NCBI RefSeq assembly: GCF_001418345.1
Contig: NZ_LIPW01000001.1
Location: forward strand, 718,429 to 782,428
Origin: Pseudidiomarina woesei
GTDB lineage: Bacteria; Pseudomonadota; Gammaproteobacteria; Enterobacterales; Alteromonadaceae
Length of the DNA: 64,000 bases
Direction of reading: 5' to 3'
Shown here: positions 7,810 to 21,815 of the stretch, one piece after another
Numbering within the stretch: the first letter of the stretch is position 1
Layout of the letters: each line of letters opens with the position of its first letter
Program-made: the position numbers and the translations under genes
The notes under the pieces: model-generated
What the model saw: only the letters and a program-made list of their open reading frames with translations
Told to the model about the DNA's origin: nothing
Databases searched by the model: none

Positions 7810-8781
7810 ATGGAGCAGTTTTTAACTGAAGTGAGCCAACTATTTGGTTGGCTAGAAACCGAGCTATTTAAAGTCGGCGAAACCGTCATTACTTACGGCT
7901 CGGTATTCCGCGTGGTGGTTATTTTAATCGTCACCTATATTGCGTCACGACTTCTACAGAACGGCTTGCGCCGCATTGCGAGTTATCGCAAATCCATGGC
8001 GCAGTCATCTGTGTATGCCCTTACCCGCATTACCCATTATGTGGTGATGGTTATCGGTTTTTTGATTGCCGTGGCCTCTATCGGCATTGACCTAACTAAG
8101 TTTGCAATTTTCGCCAGTGCCTTAGGTGTGGGTGTCGGTTTTGGCTTACAAAACCTCATCAGCAACTTTACCGCCGGTATTATGTTGCTATTCGAGAAAA
8201 CACTCAAAGTTGGCGACTTTGTTGAGCTCGAGTCGGGTGTTACTGGCGAAGTGAAAGAAATTAATATTCGCAGCACCATAATTACCACCAACGACAACAT
8301 CGACATTATTGTGCCGAATTCAGAGTTTGTTGCTGGGCGCGTGACCAACTGGACCATGCGCGACACAATTCGCCGCTTAAAAGTTGGATTTGGCGTGGCG
8401 TACGGCACCGACAAAGAATTGGTACGCAAAGCCGTATTAGAAGCAGCTGAACGAGTACCGCACACGCTTGACGACGGTAGCCATCGCCCACCCCAAGTGT
8501 GGTTAACTGAATTTGGTGACAGTTCGCTAAACTTTGAGCTTGTCGTGTGGCTAAAACCTGAAGCGGTAAACCGCCCAAGTGCGGTGAAAGCCGCATTTAT
8601 GTGGGAAATTCACACGTCGCTTGAAGAATATGACATTGAAATTCCGTTTCCGCAGCGCGACTTGCACATTAAAAGCTGGGACGATGATGCCAAGCTTGCG
8701 ATGGTGCAACAGGCAAAAAAAAGCAGCACCGCTAAACGTTCTAAAAAACGCCCAGAAAACGATGCTGCCGATGAGCTATAA
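7810..8781 (+). CDS. MscS-family mechanosensitive ion channel
   Basis: A 323-residue inner-membrane channel. About three N-terminal membrane segments are visible, with the pore-lining helix in the Gly/Ala-rich GVGVGFGLQNLISNF (~residues 109-123), followed by the conserved MscS beta domain (LKVGDFVEL, STIITTNDN, VPNSEF) and an alpha/beta cytosolic domain. The C-terminus is a charged Lys/Arg tail. The channel opens on membrane tension and releases solutes during hypo-osmotic shock. It starts seven bases after the bacterioferritin stop, so it may be co-transcribed, though a functional link is not evident. Confidence 0.92.
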   Translation: MEQFLTEVSQLFGWLETELFKVGETVITYGSVFRVVVILIVTYIASRLLQNGLRRIASYRKSMAQSSVYALTRITHYVVMVIGFLIAVASIGIDLTKFAIFASALGVGVGFGLQNLISNFTAGIMLLFEKTLKVGDFVELESGVTGEVKEINIRSTIITTNDNIDIIVPNSEFVAGRVTNWTMRDTIRRLKVGFGVAYGTDKELVRKAVLEAAERVPHTLDDGSHRPPQVWLTEFGDSSLNFELVVWLKPEAVNRPSAVKAAFMWEIHTSLEEYDIEIPFPQRDLHIKSWDDDAKLAMVQQAKKSSTAKRSKKRPENDAADEL

Positions 8782-8790
8782 CCTTTGCGT

Positions 8791-10662
8791 TTAGCTCAAA
8801 CGTTCACGTAATTCGTCAATGCAGGTGGGGTCATCAATGGTTGATGGCACCACCACTTCTTCGCCGTCAGCCAATTGCCGTAAAACGCGCCGCAGAATTT
8901 TCCCCGAACGCGTTTTTGGTAACCGTGGCACAATCAGAATTCGCTTCAAGCAGGCCACCGCACCAATTTCGTCACGTACTAACTGTACCAAACGCTCACT
9001 TAATTCATTATCGGCTATGGTTACGCCATCTTTAGTAATAACTAAACCCACTGGTACCTGGCCTTTTAAGCTGTCCTGTACGCCAATAACGGCGCATTCA
9101 GCTACCGCAGAGTCTTTGGCTAATATTTCTTCCATTTCACCGGTCGACAAACGATGCCCAGCAACGTTAATGACATCGTCGGTGCGCCCCATAATGAATA
9201 CATAACCGTCGTCGTCTTTGTAGCCACCGTCACCACTGCTGTAATAGCCTTTAAATTCGCTTAAATAACCTTGTTCAAAACGCGCATCGTCGCCCCAAAT
9301 TGTGGTTAAACAACCTGGCGGAAGCGGCAATTTAATGGCGACGGCTCCTTGCTCGCCGGTCGCCACTTCAGCGCCTTTGTAATCTAAAATTCGAACGTCA
9401 TACCCCGGCAACGGCAAGGTGGCCGAGCCTGGTTTAATCGGGTGTTCAGCAATGCCGACAGGGTTCGCACAAATGGGCCAGCCCGACTCAGTTTGCCACC
9501 AATGATCGTAAACTGGCTTGCCGGTAATTTCCGTCGTCCATTCATAGGTTGGCGGATCTAAACGCTCGCCCGCCATGTAAATACGCTCTAGCTTTGACAA
9601 GTCATACTGCTCTAGGAAATTACCTTCGGGGTCTTCTTTTTTCACCGCACGAAAAGCCGTTGGCGCCGAAAACAACACATTCACCCCATACTCGGCACAA
9701 ACCCGCCAAAATGCGCCAGCATCTGGTGTCCGCACTGGCTTGCCTTCGTACAGCACCGTGGTCGCCCCGGCCAATAAAGGCCCATACACAATATACGAAT
9801 GGCCAACCACCCAACCCACATCAGAAGCCGTAAACATCACTTGGCCTTGCTTAATGCCGTAAACCACGTCCATAGAGTACTTCAGCGCAACCGCATAGCC
9901 GCCGGTATCACGCACCACTCCTTTGGGTTTGCCCGTAGTGCCCGAGGTATACAGCACATACAACGGATCGGAACCATGCATCACCGCACACTCAGCCGGC
10001 GTGACCTTTTGAATACCCTGCTGCCAATCTATATCACGTGGCGCCTGCAGCTCAGCCTGACACTGCGTGCGTTGGTAAACAATCACATTCGCAGGCTTGT
10101 GCTGCGCCAGCTCAATAGCCCTATCAACCATGGGCTTATACGGCAGCACCCTATTCACTTCAACTCCGCACGACGCAGTAATAATCACTTTAGGTTGGGC
10201 GTCATCAATACGCACCGCCAGCTCATGCGGCGCAAAACCGCCAAACACCACCGAATGCACCGCCCCCAACCGTGCGCAAGCCAACATGGCAATGGCCGCC
10301 TGCGGAATCATTGGCATATAAATCACCACCCTATCGCCTTTTTTCACGTGCTGCTTTTTCAACAACCCGGCGAAAGTGGCCACCGCATCACGCAACTCAC
10401 GGTAGGTATAACTTGCCTTGCTACCGGTAACCGGCGAGTCATAAATAAGCGCCAGCTGCTCACCACGGCCGTTGTCCACATGATAATCAAGCGCCATAAA
10501 TGACATATTCAGCTCGCCATCAGCAAACCAGTCGGCCATACCATTTGGCTTCAGCGTGCACGCTTGGCTAGGCTCCTTAAACCAATGCAAATTGCCAGCC
10601 TGCTTCAGCCAAAAAGCCTCGGTACGCTGTAGCGATGACTCATATTCTCGTGGGTAGCTCAT
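8791..10662 (-). CDS. prpE: Propionyl/acetyl-CoA synthetase (PrpE type)
   Basis: A 623-residue AMP-forming acyl-CoA synthetase. The N-terminal ACAS segment (REYESSLQRTEAFW) is followed by the AMP-binding motif YTSGTTGKPKGVV, the HWWQTESGWP adenylate motif near residue 390 and the C-terminal KTRSGKILRR with the catalytic, acetylation-sensitive lysine. Length and the start resemble PrpE (about 630) rather than the ~650-residue Acs, so propionate is the likely substrate; acetate is also possible. It activates short-chain acids via an acyl-AMP intermediate in the cytoplasm. No prp cycle genes are adjacent. It is convergent with the mscS-like gene (nine bases apart). Confidence 0.88.
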   Translation of the reverse strand: MSYPREYESSLQRTEAFWLKQAGNLHWFKEPSQACTLKPNGMADWFADGELNMSFMALDYHVDNGRGEQLALIYDSPVTGSKASYTYRELRDAVATFAGLLKKQHVKKGDRVVIYMPMIPQAAIAMLACARLGAVHSVVFGGFAPHELAVRIDDAQPKVIITASCGVEVNRVLPYKPMVDRAIELAQHKPANVIVYQRTQCQAELQAPRDIDWQQGIQKVTPAECAVMHGSDPLYVLYTSGTTGKPKGVVRDTGGYAVALKYSMDVVYGIKQGQVMFTASDVGWVVGHSYIVYGPLLAGATTVLYEGKPVRTPDAGAFWRVCAEYGVNVLFSAPTAFRAVKKEDPEGNFLEQYDLSKLERIYMAGERLDPPTYEWTTEITGKPVYDHWWQTESGWPICANPVGIAEHPIKPGSATLPLPGYDVRILDYKGAEVATGEQGAVAIKLPLPPGCLTTIWGDDARFEQGYLSEFKGYYSSGDGGYKDDDGYVFIMGRTDDVINVAGHRLSTGEMEEILAKDSAVAECAVIGVQDSLKGQVPVGLVITKDGVTIADNELSERLVQLVRDEIGAVACLKRILIVPRLPKTRSGKILRRVLRQLADGEEVVVPSTIDDPTCIDELRERLS

Positions 10663-10749
10663 AATTTTCGTTCCTTGTAACTGCTTATGCCAATAATGTA
10701 GCGCGTCTGAGCTTTTTTCCCATTCGACTTAAGTCGGGTGAAATGCAAG

Positions 10750-10830
10750 GGCGATATTAGCTATTGGATATCAGATATTAGCTAAATACCCGATACATCC
10801 GCCTAATATCCAATATCTAATATCTGCTAG
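10750..10830. repeat. Palindromic repeat, family 2
   Basis: Left arm GCGATATTAGCTATTGGATA, core ATACCCGATACATC at about 10788, right arm TAATATCCAATATCTAATAT then GCTAGCG. The arms are imperfect inverted repeats made of short TATTAGA/TATTGGA steps. The same element recurs at about 29.04, 30.14 and 57.37 kb, with an arm-only version at 63.06 kb. It lies between prpE and the tRNA-Ser promoter. Confidence 0.85.
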
Positions 10831-10852
10831 CGTTTTTGCTTTTAATGCGTAG

Positions 10853-10881
10853 TTGATTTGTTAGGGGGTTTTCCCTATCAT
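10853..10881 (+). promoter_or_regulatory. Sigma-70 promoter for tRNA-Ser
   Basis: TTGATT (10853-10858), a 17-base spacer and TATCAT (10876-10881) stand 13 bases before the tRNA-Ser 5' end, as expected for a tRNA promoter. Confidence 0.6.
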
Positions 10882-10894
10882 ACCGCCACCTTCA

Positions 10895-10985
10895 GGAGAG
10901 GTGTCCGAGTGGTTGAAGGAGCACGCCTGGAAAGTGTGTATACGCTAACCGCGTATCGAGGGTTCGAATCCCTCTCTCTCCGCCA
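10895..10985 (+). tRNA. tRNA-Ser (GGA)
   Basis: A class II tRNA of 91 bases including encoded CCA. The acceptor arms GGAGAGG and TCTCTCC pair with one G-U; anticodon loop CTGGAAA gives anticodon GGA, reading UCC/UCU; a long variable arm and the T-loop GGTTCGAATCC are present. Discriminator base is G, as in bacterial tRNA-Ser. A terminator follows within 33 bases. Confidence 0.96.
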
Positions 10986-11187
10986 GATACAAGAGAACCG
11001 CCGCTAGGCGGTTTTTTTGTATCTGGTGGAGAGTGCGGACTTGATGAGAACCCTTAGGGTTCGACCAAACGGCAGGATTGCCGTTTGGCACAGCCGCAGG
11101 CTGCCCGAAGGGCGAGGGCCATGGATGGCCCGAGTGAATCCCTCGATCGTAGCCAGATACAAGAGAACCGCCGCTAGGCGGTTTTTT
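10982..11187. repeat. Duplicated tRNA-Ser 3' flank with intervening 130-bp tRNA-derived repeat
   Basis: The stretch GCCAGATACAAGAGAACCGC and the following terminator hairpin occur twice, at 10982 and 11152, exactly 170 bases apart. Between them lies a palindrome-rich segment containing ACCAAACGGCAGGATTGCCG and CCATGGATGGCCCGAGTGAA. It ends in ATCCCTCGATCGTAGCCAGA, which mimics the tRNA-Ser T-arm to CCA junction. No full second tRNA is present (no acceptor 5' half or anticodon arm). This looks like a tandem duplication, or a small insertion that regenerated the tRNA 3' end. Frames through it give REGFEPSIRG-type spurious ORFs. Confidence 0.75.
10996..11018 (+). terminator. Rho-independent terminator after tRNA-Ser
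   Basis: AACCGCC-GCTA-GGCGGTT hairpin followed by a T run. A second copy lies 170 bases downstream. Confidence 0.85.
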
Positions 11188-11420
11188 ATTTCCCGCCGCG
11201 ATTTCACGCATAAACTTAATAGCGATATCAGATCTTTTATTCATCAAAAATCTGACACCAATTGTTAGTGATTGATTTTGTTTATTTTTTTATTTTTATC
11301 ATCAAAAAAACCAATCCCAAACCTCCTCCAAATCTCTGATTTCTAGTTGAAAGCAACGCCAACAAGCGTAACTTGAAGTGTTCCGCGAGCTAAACTAAGA
11401 TAAACAAGGAGGTCAGCTTC

Positions 11421-11705
11421 ATTCATAGTTTTAAATCAAGCGAGTTAGAACAGTTTTATCGTGCAAATGATTCTGAAAAATTACCATTTTTCGAACCAAC
11501 GCTAACTCAAATCGTTGAGGTTTTGACTGATTTAAATTCGGATAAATTTTTATTCGAAGATTTTTCAAAGCTATGGACCGTATATTGTCATCAACAGTTA
11601 AATCTTACGGTGTTAACTGTCAACGGTGTGGAGTCTTGTGGGGCTATAATCTTTGAGTATGAGAAACACATTGTTTTTAATGTCGACTACTTTGCGGAGG
11701 TTTAA
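11421..11705 (+). CDS. Diverged HigB-like toxin ORF without a normal start codon
   Basis: The frame between TAA 11391 and TAA 11703-11705 contains no ATG or GTG, and its first TTG (11523) is too far in. A strong AAGGAGG (11406-11412) stands eight bases before an ATT at 11421, so translation from ATT would give 94 residues. The sequence follows HigB/RelE-type toxins by eye: HSFKSSELEQFY at the N-terminus, IVEVLTDLNS in the middle and a final beta-rich VFNVDYFAEV. The usual GNWRITF active-site region is replaced by NGVESCGAIIF, so the catalytic arginine is missing. The antitoxin-like gene follows after three bases. Either a silenced toxin remnant or a diverged toxin with a rare start. Confidence 0.5.
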   Translation: MHSFKSSELEQFYRANDSEKLPFFEPTLTQIVEVLTDLNSDKFLFEDFSKLWTVYCHQQLNLTVLTVNGVESCGAIIFEYEKHIVFNVDYFAEV

Positions 11706-11708
11706 ATA

Positions 11709-12023
11709 ATGTCGATGTCACCAAGCAAAGAACATGAGATTAAACACCCTGGCCAAGTTTTTTACGACCGCTTTTTAGTACGTTACGCCATTTCGGTAGC
11801 AGAGGCAGCTCGCAAGCTCTATATGAAACGCGAGCAGCTATCTAGATTTGTCAACGGACGCACTGGCGTTTCGGTTGAGTTAGCCCGCAAACTTGAGGTT
11901 GCCACAGGCGTCAGCGCTGAGTACTGGCTGACACGCCAAGCACAATTTGATATCCAACAATCTGCAAATGCGTGCACCATTGTTAAAGCAAAACCCCTTC
12001 GTGAGGAGCTTTCCGCTCAGTAG
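11709..12023 (+). CDS. higA: HigA-family antitoxin (XRE-type helix-turn-helix)
   Basis: A 104-residue protein with the HigA pattern: HPGQVFYDRFL, then a helix-turn-helix (VAEAARKLYMKREQLSRFVN, residues 34-53), then GVSVELARKLEVATGVSAEYW and a final LTRQAQFDI. HigA antitoxins bind their toxin and repress their own promoter. GGAGG inside the end of the preceding ORF lies eight bases before ATG 11709. Toxin-before-antitoxin order matches higBA. The C-terminal ~20 residues (KAKPLREELSAQ) are not typical. A solitary regulator role is possible if the upstream toxin is dead. Confidence 0.85.
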   Translation: MSMSPSKEHEIKHPGQVFYDRFLVRYAISVAEAARKLYMKREQLSRFVNGRTGVSVELARKLEVATGVSAEYWLTRQAQFDIQQSANACTIVKAKPLREELSAQ

Positions 12024-12123
12024 GCGGTCGGCAGCAAGGCCAATATCTGCGGCTACCGGCATTGCTCAATTGCGCGACACTTCATATAGTGGGGTAATAA
12101 CTCAAGCAATTGGAGCCTGCCCT

Positions 12124-13848
12124 ATGAAGTACTTAGTTGCACAATCAAAATTTGCCTTAGCCAGCTGCGTGCTCGCCCTGAGTTGCGGGTTGGCTAGCAT
12201 GAGCGCCAGCGCCGCCGACCGCATTACCGGTCATCATTTTGCCACGCGCTCTGAGGCCATGGCCCCAAGCGCAATGGCAGCAACTAGCCAGCCATTAGCC
12301 ACCCAAGTGGCGCTCGATATTATGCAAGCAGGCGGTAATGCCATAGATGCCGCTATTGCGGCCAATGCCGTTTTAGGGTTGGTTGAACCAACGGGTAACG
12401 GCATTGGCGGAGACTTATACGCCATTGTGTGGGACGCCAACGGCAAGCGCTTGCATGGTTTAAATGCTTCCGGCCGCTCGCCGCAGTCACTTAGCCTCGA
12501 CTATTTTATTGAAAATGGCTATGACGCAATTCCAGCCCGTGGCGTGTTACCTATTTCAGTACCTGGCGCCGTTGACGGCTGGTTTGAGTTACACAACAAA
12601 TTCGGCAAACTGCCCATGGCCAAGGTACTAGCGCCAGCCATTCATTATGCTGAAAATGGCTTTCCGGTTACCGAAGTTATTGCCTACTACTTCGAGCGCA
12701 ACGCTGAAGTATTGAAAGACCAACCCGGTTTTGCCGAGGTGTTTATGAAAAATGGTTTGCCGCCGCAAAAAGGCAAGCTGTTTAAAAACCCTGACTTAGC
12801 CAACACCTACCGTTTACTCGCCGAGCAAGGCCGCGATGCTTTTTATAAAGGCAACATTGCTAAAACGATTGATGCCTTTGTTGAAAAACACGGAGGCTTT
12901 TTAAGTTATGACGACTTAGCGAAGCACTCGTCTACCTGGGTAGACCCCGTATCAACCAATTACCGCGGCTATGACCTGTGGGAACTACCGCCAAATACTC
13001 AAGGTATTGCTGCCCAGCAAATACTAAATATTCTTGAGAACTACGACTTGAAAAGCATGGGCTTTGACAGCCCAGAATATGTGCATTTGTTTGTCGAGGC
13101 CAAAAAACTAGCCTTTGAAGACCGCGCTAAATATTACTCAGACCCAGCTTTTAATGAAGTACCGGTTCAGGGCTTACTTGACAAGAAATACGCTAAAGAG
13201 CGTGCCAAGCTCATTAACATGCAGCGCGCCGGCAAATCTTTTGAGCCAGGAAACCCGCCTACCGAAGGCGATACCATTTACTTAACCACCGCCGATGCAC
13301 AAGGCAACATGGTGTCGTTAATTCAGAGCAACTACCGCGGTATGGGCTCGGGCGTTACGCCAACCGGCTTAGGTTTTGTGCTACAGAACCGCGGCGAGTT
13401 ATTTGCCCTTGATAAAAACCATCGCAACGTGTTTGAGCCGGGTAAACGCCCTTTTCACACCATTATTCCTGCGTTTGTCACCAAAGACGGAAAACCGCTG
13501 ATGAGCTACGGTGTCATGGGCGGCGCAACGCAACCGCAAATGCATGCGCAAATTCTAATCAACATGATCGACTTTGGCATGAACCTGCAAGAAGCCGGTG
13601 ACGCGCCACGTATTCTGCACACGGGTTCAAGCCAACCGACAGGTGAAGTAATGACCGACGGCGGTGTGGTTAGCCTTGAAAACGGTTTTTCTGATCACAC
13701 CCGTCGCGAGCTCATTAAAATGGGCCATACCTTGCAAGAAGCCGTCGGCCCGTACGGTGGTTATCAAGCTATCTGGCGCAACCATGAAGAAGGCGTGTAT
13801 TATGGAGCCTCAGAAAGCCGCAAAGACGGTCATGCGGCGGGGTATTAA
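12124..13848 (+). CDS. ggt: Gamma-glutamyltransferase
   Basis: A 574-residue secreted enzyme. Starting at ATG 12124 it has a clear signal peptide (positive start, hydrophobic stretch, MSASAAD cleavage region). The conserved start of the mature protein (PLATQVALDIMQAGGNAIDA) and GNGIGGDLYAIVW follow. The autocleavage site is in EGDTIYLTTAD near residue 380; its Thr would become the N-terminal nucleophile of the small subunit. GGATQPQMHAQ and VGPYGGYQAIWR are further family blocks. The enzyme cleaves or transfers the gamma-glutamyl group of glutathione in the periplasm. The frame stays open upstream, but that part overlaps the HigA-like gene and lacks a signal peptide. Confidence 0.92.
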   Translation: MKYLVAQSKFALASCVLALSCGLASMSASAADRITGHHFATRSEAMAPSAMAATSQPLATQVALDIMQAGGNAIDAAIAANAVLGLVEPTGNGIGGDLYAIVWDANGKRLHGLNASGRSPQSLSLDYFIENGYDAIPARGVLPISVPGAVDGWFELHNKFGKLPMAKVLAPAIHYAENGFPVTEVIAYYFERNAEVLKDQPGFAEVFMKNGLPPQKGKLFKNPDLANTYRLLAEQGRDAFYKGNIAKTIDAFVEKHGGFLSYDDLAKHSSTWVDPVSTNYRGYDLWELPPNTQGIAAQQILNILENYDLKSMGFDSPEYVHLFVEAKKLAFEDRAKYYSDPAFNEVPVQGLLDKKYAKERAKLINMQRAGKSFEPGNPPTEGDTIYLTTADAQGNMVSLIQSNYRGMGSGVTPTGLGFVLQNRGELFALDKNHRNVFEPGKRPFHTIIPAFVTKDGKPLMSYGVMGGATQPQMHAQILINMIDFGMNLQEAGDAPRILHTGSSQPTGEVMTDGGVVSLENGFSDHTRRELIKMGHTLQEAVGPYGGYQAIWRNHEEGVYYGASESRKDGHAAGY

Positions 13849-13866
13849 GCTAACGGAGAAACAGCC

Positions 13867-13998
13867 ATGGCGTGCAAATTAGCACTGGTGATCGCTTCAT
13901 GTTTAATCGTAAGTGCATGCGCAATACCTTGTGCATGCACTAATCCACAGGAACAGCCGCCAGAGCAATCAACAATGAAGCCTGCCGATGTCGCATAA
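13867..13998 (+). CDS. Very small Cys-rich lipoprotein
   Basis: A 43-residue ORF: MACKLALVIASCLIVSACAI at the start, then PCACTNPQEQPPEQ and a short tail ending in PADVA. It has a lipoprotein signal with lipobox IVSAC (lipidated Cys18) and further cysteines at 3, 12, 22 and 24. CGGAGA stands about seven bases upstream, and the stop overlaps the ZIP transporter start by 11 bases, so translation coupling is likely. The mature peptide would be only ~26 residues. No known family recognised. It could be a coupling leader peptide or a small periplasmic lipoprotein. Confidence 0.55.
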   Translation: MACKLALVIASCLIVSACAIPCACTNPQEQPPEQSTMKPADVA

Positions 13999-14773
13999 TC
14001 TTGTATTGCTTGCCGTATTTGCCAGTTTTATAACGGGCGCCTTAACCGCAGCTGGTGCCGTACCTATTCTATTCGGCAAGAAGCCCTCAGAAGCTTTTAA
14101 CGACACCTTGTTAGGTTTCGCGGCCGGTGTCATGCTAGCCGCCTCCTTTTTTTCCCTGATTGTCCCCTCAATTGATATATCCACCGAAATGTATGGCCCT
14201 GGTCCATGGCCTGCAGCAATTGCAGTAGCGGGAATTTTATTGGGCGCTGTGGCCATTGGGGCACTTCACAAATTATTACCCCATGAACATTTTGTCACCG
14301 GTACTGATGGCCACCAAAATGCCAAAGTTGCTGGCGTGTGGCTGTTTGTCTTTGCCATTGCCATTCACAATTTCCCAGAAGGCTTGGCCGTTGGTGTGGC
14401 ATACGGTAGTGGCCAACAAGAAACCGCATTTTCGCTGGCTCTTGGCATTGGTTTACAGAATATTCCCGAAGGCTTAGCCGTTGCAGTGGGCTTACTTGCG
14501 GTGGGCTACTCGCGCTTAAAAGCTTTTGTGATTGCAGCACTTACGGGGTTAATTGAGCCCATTGGTGGTTTATTTGGTGGCGTATTCGTCAACTTATCGG
14601 AAGTTTTATTGCCCTGGGGCTTGGTATTTGCCGCAGGCGCCATGCTGTTTGTGATTAGCCACGAAATTATTCCCGAAACCCACCGCCATGGGCACCACAC
14701 GCGCGCCACATCTGGTTTAATGATTGGCTTGGTGGTGATGTTATTTTTAGATGTTTGGTTAGGAGCCACTTAA
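13988..14773 (+). CDS. ZIP-family metal (zinc) transporter
   Basis: A 261-residue membrane protein with about eight hydrophobic segments. The two metal-binding transmembrane motifs of ZIP proteins are present: HNFPEGLAVGVAYG (~residues 119-132) and QNIPEGLAVAVG (~156-167), with a short His-containing cytoplasmic loop (HEHFVTGTDGHQ) before them. ZIP proteins import Zn2+ and other divalent metals into the cytoplasm. ATG 13988 overlaps the end of a tiny lipoprotein ORF by 11 bases. Followed after one base by a YeeZ-like gene. Metal specificity is inferred. Confidence 0.92.
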   Translation: MSHNLVLLAVFASFITGALTAAGAVPILFGKKPSEAFNDTLLGFAAGVMLAASFFSLIVPSIDISTEMYGPGPWPAAIAVAGILLGAVAIGALHKLLPHEHFVTGTDGHQNAKVAGVWLFVFAIAIHNFPEGLAVGVAYGSGQQETAFSLALGIGLQNIPEGLAVAVGLLAVGYSRLKAFVIAALTGLIEPIGGLFGGVFVNLSEVLLPWGLVFAAGAMLFVISHEIIPETHRHGHHTRATSGLMIGLVVMLFLDVWLGAT

Positions 14774-14774
14774 C

Positions 14775-15584
14775 ATGAAAAAAGTTTTGTTGTTAGGGTA
14801 CGGCGATATTGCACAGCGTACCGCCCCTTTGCTTGTTGCTAGTGGCTGGCAAGTGGTTGGGGCCTGTCGCACGCCAAGTGGTAAAGCGCAAGTGCCTGGT
14901 GTCGAACTCACCGCAGCTGACGCCAACCATGAACAAGACTTACGCGAACTACTAAAACAGCAGTTCGACGCCATTGTGATCACCCTAACGCCAAGCGATT
15001 ACAGCCGTGAAGGCTATCATCAAGGCTATGTGGTGCCATGCCGCCACTTGCAACACTTGCTGCATCAACAAGCCAAGACGCCGCGGGTTATCTACGTATC
15101 TAGCACAGGGGTCTATGGCCAGCGCGACGGTGAATGGGTAGATGAACAAAGCCCAACTGAACCCGACAGTGATAGCGGCGACATGTTGTTGCAGGCTGAA
15201 CGAGTTATTTTGGGCAGTACGGCTGTGACTAGCGTGTTGCGCTGCTCGGGCATTTATGGCCCCGGTCGTGAGCGGCTGCAGCAGCAACTTAAAGCAGGTA
15301 CTGCAACTATCACACCTGCTTGGACCAATCGCATTCACAGTGACGACGTGGCCGGCTTTATTGCCTATTTGTTGGAGCACCCTGAGCACCAAGAGCCCGT
15401 TTATGTGGTAACCGACAATGAGCCATTGCTGCAGGCTGACGCGTATCAACGCATGGCTGACAAACTCGGCATTGATATTTCTGGGCTAAAACGCACTGAC
15501 CAAGTCGGCCCACGCGGCAGCAAACGCCTGCGTAATGCCAAACTTCGCGCTACCGGCTACACCCTCAAACACCCGAGCCTGTAG
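14775..15584 (+). CDS. NAD(P)-dependent SDR family protein, YeeZ-like
   Basis: A 269-residue extended short-chain dehydrogenase/epimerase-like protein. It opens with a Rossmann motif KKVLLLGYGDIAQRTAPLL, with GYGDIA in place of GxGxxG, and has the conserved YVSSTGVYGQRDGEWVDE (~residue 109) and RCSGIYGPGRERL (~155) seen in YeeZ. The usual YxxxK catalytic pair is not evident, as in YeeZ-type proteins. Substrate unknown. It follows the ZIP gene by one base, in one operon. Its TAG stop (15582-15584) is the first triplet of a REP element. Confidence 0.82.
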   Translation: MKKVLLLGYGDIAQRTAPLLVASGWQVVGACRTPSGKAQVPGVELTAADANHEQDLRELLKQQFDAIVITLTPSDYSREGYHQGYVVPCRHLQHLLHQQAKTPRVIYVSSTGVYGQRDGEWVDEQSPTEPDSDSGDMLLQAERVILGSTAVTSVLRCSGIYGPGRERLQQQLKAGTATITPAWTNRIHSDDVAGFIAYLLEHPEHQEPVYVVTDNEPLLQADAYQRMADKLGIDISGLKRTDQVGPRGSKRLRNAKLRATGYTLKHPSL

Positions 15585-15808
15585 CCCGGCGTTACACGCC
15601 GGGTGGTGCACAGCACCGTGAATGTCGAATTGAGCAATGACGGCACCTTGTGCCACCCGGCGTAAAACGCCGGGCTACAGCACCGTGAATGTCGAATTGA
15701 GCAATGACGGCACCTTGTGCCACCCGGCGTAAAACGCCGGGCTACAGCACCGTGAATGTCGAATTGAACAATGACGGCACCTTGTGCCACCCGGCGTAAA
15801 ACGCCGGG

Positions 15809-15811
<3 letters not shown>
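15582..15811. repeat. REP/BIME cluster, family 1, with 67-bp tandem array
   Basis: TAGCCCGGCGTTACACGCCG opens the cluster; CCCGGCGTAAAACGCCGGGC recurs in inverse orientation three times. CAGCACCGTGAATGTCGAAT starts at 15611, 15678 and 15745, an exact 67-base period. The first element's TAG is the stop of the SDR gene and the last element's CTA is the stop of gltD on the other strand, so the cluster is bounded at both ends by the stop codons of convergent genes. Confidence 0.93.
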
Positions 15812-21699
<5,888 letters not shown>

Positions 21700-21815
21700 A
21701 CAACCTGCCTCACATTTCTTGCTAGAGCTGAATTTAAATGATATTCCACCTTAGACAGGTTGTGAGGTGATGGCAACTATAACCAAAATTCACCTTCGTT
21801 ATTTTTAGAGCAAAA

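Noticed and set aside
9799..10503. 234-codon ORF antisense to prpE
   Set aside because: His/Arg-rich translation mirrors a well-supported enzyme frame; no ribosome site or homologous pattern seen.
10945..11247. 100-codon minus-strand ORF across tRNA-Ser
   Set aside because: Reads through the tRNA gene, ending REGFEPSIRG, a common false translation of tRNA-Ser and its repeat.
11373..11401. TTGAAG-17-TAAGAT promoter for the HigB-like ORF
   Set aside because: The start site would fall inside the AAGGAGG ribosome site, leaving almost no leader; unconvincing.
21700..21763. ACAACCTG ... CAGGTTGT inverted repeat before gltB
   Set aside because: Eight bases with a 48-base gap; possible by chance and no regulator site identified.
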